A DNA stretch of 64,000 nucleotides, taken from contig NZ_JAFBBU010000001.1 of assembly GCF_016907385.1 (NCBI RefSeq), positions 1,922,001-1,986,000 of the forward strand, read 5' to 3'. Positions 59,786 through 64,000 of the stretch are shown here, one piece after another. The position numbers were made by a program, and so were the translations under genes. This DNA comes from Subtercola frigoramans (GTDB lineage Bacteria; Actinomycetota; Actinomycetes; Actinomycetales; Microbacteriaceae). The notes beneath the pieces are model-generated. The model had not been told where the DNA came from and did no database searches. It was given only the letters and a program-made list of their open reading frames with translations. How positions within the stretch are numbered: position 1 is the stretch's first letter; every line of letters starts with the position of its first letter.

Positions 59786-60985
59786 ATGACTGACGCCACC
59801 GCCACGCCCCCCGAAGTGCCCGCAGAACCGCCTGTTGAACTGCCCGTTGAAGGTCCCTCCACGGCATCCATCGTGCCGGCATCCGCCCCGGTGGCTACCG
59901 ACGCTGACAAGACGGAAGTGCTCCCCGCCCAGAAGCGCCGCGACAAACGCGTCTTCTCCTCGACGGTCAAGGCGCCCAAACCGCCGAAGGCCCCCCGAGA
60001 GCCGAAGCCGCCCAAACCGCCCAAGGGTGCGGCTCCCTACGTGCGGGTCGGTACCCCGGGAGCGCGCGACTGGACCCCGCCTGCCGGAAGCCCGGCCGCG
60101 TGGGTGCCCCCGGCATCCGGCGGTCTCACGCCACTGCCCGGCACGGCCCCCGGCTACGCCGCCGGCACAGTCAGGGGCCAGGCCACCACAGCCGTTCTCG
60201 AGCGCCCACCCCTCGCCGCCCTCGAAGCCAAGAACATCTCAGCGTGGTTCGGCGACCACCAGGTGCTCGACCGCGTCTCGCTGACGATGCCCGCCGGTGT
60301 GATCACCTCGCTCATCGGCCCATCGGGCTGCGGCAAGTCGACCTTCCTGCGCATCCTGAACCGCATGCACGAGCTCGTGCCCTCCGCGAGCCTGGCCGGC
60401 GAGGTGCTCATCGACCACGAAGACATCTACAGCGCCGACCGCAAGCTCGTCGACGCCCGCAAGAGCATCGGCATGGTCTTCCAGAAGCCGAACCCGTTCC
60501 CGGCGATGTCGATCTACGACAACGTCATCGCCGGCCTGCGACTTACCGGCACCCAGGTCGGCCGCGCCGAACGCGACTTCCTCGTCGAGAGCTGCCTCAC
60601 CAAGGCCGGCCTCTGGAAGGAGGTGCGCGACCGCCTCCGCGCACCGGGCGGCGGCCTCTCGGGTGGCCAGCAGCAACGCCTCTGCATCGCCCGCTCGCTC
60701 GCCGTCACCCCTCGGGTTCTCCTCATGGACGAGCCGTGTTCCGCCCTCGACCCGACCTCGACTCGCGTCATCGAAGAGACCATGCTCGAGCTCGTGAACG
60801 ACGTCACCATCGTCATCGTCACGCACAACATGCAGCAGGCCCAGCGTGTCTCCACCCAGTGCGCGTTCTTCCTCGCATCGCAGGGCAAGCCCGGCGGCAT
60901 CGTCGAATACGGCGACACCGAGGCGATGTTCTCCAAGCCCATCGACTCACGCACCTACGACTACGTGAACGGTGTCTTCGGCTAA
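59786..60985 (+). CDS. pstB: phosphate ABC transporter ATPase PstB with long N-terminal extension
   Basis: 399 aa; ordinary PstB is about 255. The ATPase part (from about residue 145) has Walker A GPSGCGKST, the Q-loop QKPNPFP typical of PstB, signature LSGGQQQR, Walker B VLLMDEPCSALDP and switch VTHNMQQA. The extra about 140 residues are Pro/Glu-rich and then Pro/Lys-rich (about 65-85, KAPKPPKAPREPKPPKPPK), like the tail of the pseudo-sortase. It should power PstC/PstA. It is separated from pstCA by about 8 kb of surface-protein genes. phoU is not present. ATG start at 59786. Confidence 0.95.
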   Translation: MTDATATPPEVPAEPPVELPVEGPSTASIVPASAPVATDADKTEVLPAQKRRDKRVFSSTVKAPKPPKAPREPKPPKPPKGAAPYVRVGTPGARDWTPPAGSPAAWVPPASGGLTPLPGTAPGYAAGTVRGQATTAVLERPPLAALEAKNISAWFGDHQVLDRVSLTMPAGVITSLIGPSGCGKSTFLRILNRMHELVPSASLAGEVLIDHEDIYSADRKLVDARKSIGMVFQKPNPFPAMSIYDNVIAGLRLTGTQVGRAERDFLVESCLTKAGLWKEVRDRLRAPGGGLSGGQQQRLCIARSLAVTPRVLLMDEPCSALDPTSTRVIEETMLELVNDVTIVIVTHNMQQAQRVSTQCAFFLASQGKPGGIVEYGDTEAMFSKPIDSRTYDYVNGVFG

Positions 60986-61005
60986 GCGCGCACCGTGCTC
61001 ACTCT

Positions 61006-61023
61006 CATAGACTGTGGTCTATG
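61006..61023. promoter_or_regulatory. ArsR-type operator overlapping the arsR-arsC start
   Basis: CATAGA-CTGTGG-TCTATG, a perfect 6-6-6 inverted repeat. Its last three bases are the ATG start codon of the regulator. The same half-sites and spacing recur at 61962-61979. TAGACT at 61008-61013 fits a -10 element (TANNNT) 7 bases before the start, so the mRNA may be leaderless and the repressor would cover its own promoter. Confidence 0.75.
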
Positions 61024-61935
61024 GATGACCTGCGAGCCCCCAGCGACCTGAAACTCCTCGCCAACCCCACGCGGGCCCGCATCATGCAGCTCATCCTCAA
61101 CAGCCCCGACGGTCGGCGGCGGGTCGGCGAGCTGGCCACCGAGCTCCAGTTGCGCCAGCCCACGGTCAGTCACCACGTCAAGGCGCTGATGGACCAGGAT
61201 CTGCTCGAGCGTCACCCCGACGGTCGTCGCGTCTGGTACTCGCTCGCCGAGCACCAACGCGACCGGGTCGATGCCTTGTTGCCGGGGGAGCCAGATCGTG
61301 CCATCGAGCCCGAGGTGCTCGAACGGATCTCGGCCGACCTCGCCCTCCGATTCTCTGGCACGTTCTCGCGCGAGACGGTCAATCGCTACGTCGCCGAGAG
61401 TTTCACCTTGCTGTCCACGACGTCGCAGCTCACCAGCCACGTGGCATCAATCACCTCGACATTCACAGTCGACCGACTCTCCGCCCTCGCCACCCAGACC
61501 ACGTCGAAATACGACCCGGGGGAGTCACGCCGGGTTCCGGAGGTGCTGTTCGTCTGCGTGCAGAACGCCGGTCGCTCACAACTTGCGGCGGGCATCCTGA
61601 GGCATCTCGCAGGAGACCGCGTTCACGTGCGCACCGCGGGATCGGCCCCGGCGAGCGCAATGCGTTCGGTGATCGTCACTGCGCTCGACGAGATCGGCGT
61701 TGCCGTCGGGGGTGAATTCCCGAAGCCGCTCACGGACGAAGTAGTACGCGCGGCAGATTTCGTCATCACGATGGGCTGCGGAGACGCATGCCCGGTCTAC
61801 CCCGGTCGCACGTACCTCGACTGGAGCATCGATGACCCCGACGGCCAGCCCCTGGCTACGGTGCGTGAAATCCGCGGCGACATCGAGGCGCGCGTGCGAG
61901 CGCTGCTGGCCAGCCTCGCGGTGAACGATTCATGA
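61021..61935 (+). CDS. ArsR repressor fused to arsenate reductase
   Basis: 304 aa with three parts. Residues 1 to about 90: ArsR winged helix (DLKLLANPTRARIMQLIL ... LRQPTVSHHVKALMDQDLLERHPDGRRVWYSL). Residues about 98-150: the three-helix module found in front of some ArsC proteins (LERISADLALRFSGTFSRETVNRYVAESF). Residues about 178-304: low-molecular-weight-phosphatase-like ArsC with active-site loop FVCVQNAGRSQLAAG and the second-Cys region TMGCGDACPVYPG. It should sense arsenite and reduce arsenate. ATG 61021 lies inside the operator. The usual ArsR Cys-V-C metal site is not visible in the helix region, so the sensing residues are unclear. Confidence 0.92.
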   Translation: MDDLRAPSDLKLLANPTRARIMQLILNSPDGRRRVGELATELQLRQPTVSHHVKALMDQDLLERHPDGRRVWYSLAEHQRDRVDALLPGEPDRAIEPEVLERISADLALRFSGTFSRETVNRYVAESFTLLSTTSQLTSHVASITSTFTVDRLSALATQTTSKYDPGESRRVPEVLFVCVQNAGRSQLAAGILRHLAGDRVHVRTAGSAPASAMRSVIVTALDEIGVAVGGEFPKPLTDEVVRAADFVITMGCGDACPVYPGRTYLDWSIDDPDGQPLATVREIRGDIEARVRALLASLAVNDS

Positions 61936-61961
61936 ACAGGTGATCATCCGGCAGCCAAACG

Positions 61962-61979
61962 CATAGATAACCATCTATG
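61962..61979. promoter_or_regulatory. second ArsR-type operator, upstream of arsC
   Basis: CATAGA-TAACCA-TCTATG, extended by G and C on the two sides to GCATAGATAACCATCTATGC (61961-61980). Half-sites and spacing are identical to the operator at 61006. It lies 29 bp before the arsC start, so the ArsR-ArsC fusion probably represses both promoters. Confidence 0.8.
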
Positions 61980-62007
61980 CTTTGAGAAACGACCGTGAGG
62001 AAGCCCT

Positions 62008-62418
62008 ATGTCAGAAAAGCCCGTCGTACTCTTCGTCTGCATCCACAACGCAGGCCGCTCCCAGATGGCCGCCGGCTACATGCGTGCCCTGTCTGGCGGC
62101 GCCGTCGAAGTGCGCTCTGGCGGCTCGGAGCCCGGTGACCAGATCAACCCGATCGCCGTGCAGGCCATGGCCGAAGAAGGCATCGACATCTCCGAGGCCG
62201 TCCCGCAGTTGATGACGACCGAGCAGGTGCAGGATTCCGACGTCGTCATCACAATGGGCTGCGGCGACGTCTGCCCGATCTTCCCCGGCAAACGTTACGA
62301 GGACTGGGAGCTGGTCGACCCCCGCGGCAAGAGCATCGACGACGTTCGCCCCATCCGCGACGACATCAAGGCCCGCATCACCGCGCTCCTCGCCGAGCTC
62401 CTGCCCGCGACGGTCTGA
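62008..62418 (+). CDS. arsC: arsenate reductase, LMW-phosphatase type
   Basis: 136 aa. The whole protein is one ArsC domain: P-loop FVCIHNAGRSQMAAGYM with the nucleophilic Cys and Arg, EVRSGGSEPGDQINPIAVQAM, and VVITMGCGDVCPIFPGKRYEDWEL with the second-Cys region. This matches the actinobacterial mycothiol-dependent arsenate reductases. ATG 62008 follows GAGGAAG. It has its own operator palindrome upstream and is followed 5 bp later by a third ArsC gene. Confidence 0.94.
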   Translation: MSEKPVVLFVCIHNAGRSQMAAGYMRALSGGAVEVRSGGSEPGDQINPIAVQAMAEEGIDISEAVPQLMTTEQVQDSDVVITMGCGDVCPIFPGKRYEDWELVDPRGKSIDDVRPIRDDIKARITALLAELLPATV

Positions 62419-62423
62419 CTCTT

Positions 62424-63098
62424 ATGGGCACGTTCGACGCCCAGAAGGCCCTTCCCGGGCTGGCGTACCCCGAAGAATACCTGCGCCGGCTTGCCAGCGA
62501 CCTGTCGGAGAAGTTCGCCGGCATCTTCAACCCCGAAACCGTCGAACGGTACGTGCTCGAGTCGTACACGGCATTGCTTCGCACCTCAACGGTCAGGGCT
62601 CACCTCGCGAGCAACACCATTCGTTTCGCGACCGATCGCCTCACCGCCCTGGCGCAGGCGAAGGGCGCGATCGAGAGCCTGGTGCCCGAAGTGCTGTTCG
62701 TGTGCGAACAGAACGCCGGTCGCTCACAGATGGCCGCAGCGCTCACCCACGCTCTCTCGGGCGGTCGCGTGCATGTGAGGTCGGCCGGTTCGCTCCCGGC
62801 GCACCAGTTGAACCCGACGGTGGTTGCGGCAATGGCCGAGCTCGGCCTCGACCTGAGCACCGAGTTTCCCAAACCGCTCACCGATGATGTCGTGCAGGCC
62901 GCAGATATTGTCATCACCATGGGGTGCGGCGACGCCTGCCCGGTCTACCCCGGCACCCGCTACCGCGACTGGGAACTGGCAGACCCAGCCGAGCTTCCGA
63001 TCGAAGAGGTGCGCATCATCCGGGATCAGATCGTCGTCAATGTTGGCGAAGTTCTGGCAACTCTCGGTATCGATCCCTCTTGGCTCACGAGCGTCTGA
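62424..63098 (+). CDS. arsenate reductase with N-terminal three-helix domain
   Basis: 224 aa. Residues about 15-75 repeat the three-helix module (YLRRLASDLSEKFAGIFNPETVERYVLESYTALL) that is also in the ArsR-ArsC fusion. The ArsC domain (about 88-215) has FVCEQNAGRSQMAAAL, HVRSAGSLPAHQLNP and VITMGCGDACPVYPGTRYRDW. It is close to the ArsC part of the fusion, which suggests duplication. ATG start at 62424. It converges on the MIP gene across 93 bp. Confidence 0.93.
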   Translation: MGTFDAQKALPGLAYPEEYLRRLASDLSEKFAGIFNPETVERYVLESYTALLRTSTVRAHLASNTIRFATDRLTALAQAKGAIESLVPEVLFVCEQNAGRSQMAAALTHALSGGRVHVRSAGSLPAHQLNPTVVAAMAELGLDLSTEFPKPLTDDVVQAADIVITMGCGDACPVYPGTRYRDWELADPAELPIEEVRIIRDQIVVNVGEVLATLGIDPSWLTSV

Positions 63099-63191
63099 CA
63101 CGAATACCGCCACGTCTCATCTGCCGAGTTCACGCCCGGGTGACCGACCTCCGGCCACGATCCCGGGATGAGCGGATCGGCGTGGGATCGA

Positions 63192-63944
63192 TCAGCCCAG
63201 CTGCCGGTCCAGTTCGGATTCGGCAACAGACGCGGTAACGCGCGTGGCGACGGGAAAGATCACCAGCAGCAGACCGATCGCCAGAGCGGAGCCGATGATC
63301 TGCGCACCCACGTACCCGGGCACCGATCCGGGTGCGATCCCGGCGAAGGTATCAGAAAACATTCGCGCTACCGTGACGGCAGGGTTCGCGAACGAGGTGG
63401 AACTGGTGAACCAGTAGGCCGCACCGATGTACGCACCGACCGCTGGTGCGGCGAGAGCACCACGCCCCGTGCGGGCAAGAGCGAAGATCAGCATGATGAG
63501 GCCGGCAGTCGCGACGACCTCACTGAGCAGATGCCCGCCAGTGGCCCGATCGGTGGTCGATATGCTCGTCGGAACGTCGAACATCGCATTCGCGAGTAAA
63601 GCACCGGCCACACCGCCCAGGCATTGCGCCACGACATATGCCCCGACGTCGGGCAGGCTGAGTCCGGTCTGAGCCCGTCGGCCGAGCATCCAGTCGGTGG
63701 CGGTGACGACCGGGTTGAAGTGCGCTCCCGACACCGAGCCGAACAAAAGGATCAGCACCGTCAGGCCGAGCGCGGTCGTGATGCTGTTCTCCAGCAACTG
63801 CAGCCCGACATCCGTCGGTGAGAGTCGCTGCGCCGCCACGCCAGATCCGACGACGACCGTGACAAGCAGGCCGGTACCGAGGAATTCGGCACACAGGCGT
63901 CTCCACAGCGGGGGCCGGGAAGTGACACTCACAGGCAGATCCAT
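63192..63944 (-). CDS. MIP/aquaporin-family channel, possibly arsenite-conducting
   Basis: 250 aa with six membrane helices and two re-entrant motifs: NPV in GSVSGAHFNPVVTATDWM and NPA in SFANPAVTVARMF. The first motif replaces the usual NPA alanine with Val. It resembles the AqpS-type channels encoded in ars operons, which let trivalent arsenic leave the cell down its gradient after reduction; no Acr3/ArsB pump is in the window. ATG start at 63944 on the minus strand, 5 bp after the stop of an upstream gene. Confidence 0.88.
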   Translation of the reverse strand: MDLPVSVTSRPPLWRRLCAEFLGTGLLVTVVVGSGVAAQRLSPTDVGLQLLENSITTALGLTVLILLFGSVSGAHFNPVVTATDWMLGRRAQTGLSLPDVGAYVVAQCLGGVAGALLANAMFDVPTSISTTDRATGGHLLSEVVATAGLIMLIFALARTGRGALAAPAVGAYIGAAYWFTSSTSFANPAVTVARMFSDTFAGIAPGSVPGYVGAQIIGSALAIGLLLVIFPVATRVTASVAESELDRQLG

Positions 63945-63949
63945 CGCCG

Positions 63950-64000
63950 TCAGACGCTGATCGGCGCGCGGCCGAGTTGGATGAACGTGGGAGCGGGTGC
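63950..64000 (-). CDS. C-terminal end of an unidentified gene, partial
   Basis: On the minus strand the frame reads APAPTFIQLGRAPISV and a TGA stop at 63952-63950, 5 bp before the MIP start. The tight spacing suggests an operon with the MIP channel, perhaps another arsenic gene. Sixteen residues are too few to name a family. Confidence 0.45.
   Translation of the reverse strand, partial: APAPTFIQLGRAPISV

Noticed and set aside
60100..61020. N-terminal extension of the ArsR-ArsC frame over pstB
   Set aside because: It is an out-of-frame shadow of pstB. The ArsR family N-terminus begins exactly at ATG 61021.

Overview
The window comes from a high-GC Gram-positive bacterium, most likely a member of the Microbacteriaceae (Actinobacteria). 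The reasons are strong GC bias at third codon positions, frequent GTG and TTG starts, many ATGA, TGATG or TAATG gene overlaps, an actinobacterial mIHF domain, an ANTAR response regulator next to polA and pyk, an ImuA/ImuB/DnaE2 mutasome, and a long chain of syntenic housekeeping genes. I cannot name the genus from the sequence alone.

Layout. (1) 1-7456: 3' end of a pyrimidine operon (PH-like protein, carA, carB, pyrF), then a fused mIHF-guanylate kinase gene and rpoZ. (2) 7609-14707: coaBC, metK, priA, fmt and rsmB. (3) 14715-24667: a large palindrome, then rpe, hisE, hisG, hisF, hisI, trpE, two small membrane proteins, trpC, trpB, trpA and lgt. (4) 24778-32446: gltB, gltD and pyk, then a perfect bidirectional terminator shared with a tRNA-Leu(CAA) on the minus strand. 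(5) 32485-36333: ANTAR regulator, thioesterase, polA. (6) 36552-42522 on the minus strand: the SOS mutagenesis cassette imuA-imuB-dnaE2 behind a near-perfect LexA box, separated from polA by a 78-bp direct repeat. (7) 42727-47160: a YefM/RelE-type toxin-antitoxin pair whose toxin carries an unusual insert, an unrecognised small protein, a lytic transglycosylase-like protein and a PASTA Ser/Thr kinase. (8) 47377-60985: an enlarged phosphate-uptake (pst) locus. (9) 61006-64000: an arsenate-resistance cluster (ArsR-ArsC fusion, two more ArsC proteins, a MIP channel) with two copies of one operator palindrome.

The most unusual region is the pst locus. pstC, pstA and pstS lie at one end and pstB at the other, about 8 kb apart. 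Between them sit six genes for surface proteins: a giant periplasmic-binding-like protein, a small secreted PstS-like protein, a WxL-like protein, a DUF916 (WxL-interacting) membrane protein, another membrane-anchored protein, and a sortase homologue that has lost both catalytic His and Cys. The pseudo-sortase and PstB carry similar Pro/Lys-rich cytoplasmic tails. Together this suggests an undescribed cell-surface phosphate-capture assembly docked onto the ABC importer; that reading is an inference from gene content and order.

There is no stretch longer than 300 bases without a gene. The longest gaps (about 200-220 bp, at 36334-36551, 42523-42726, 43413-43625, 47161-47376 and 51458-51662) are described individually. 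No rRNA, CRISPR array, insertion sequence or prophage was seen.
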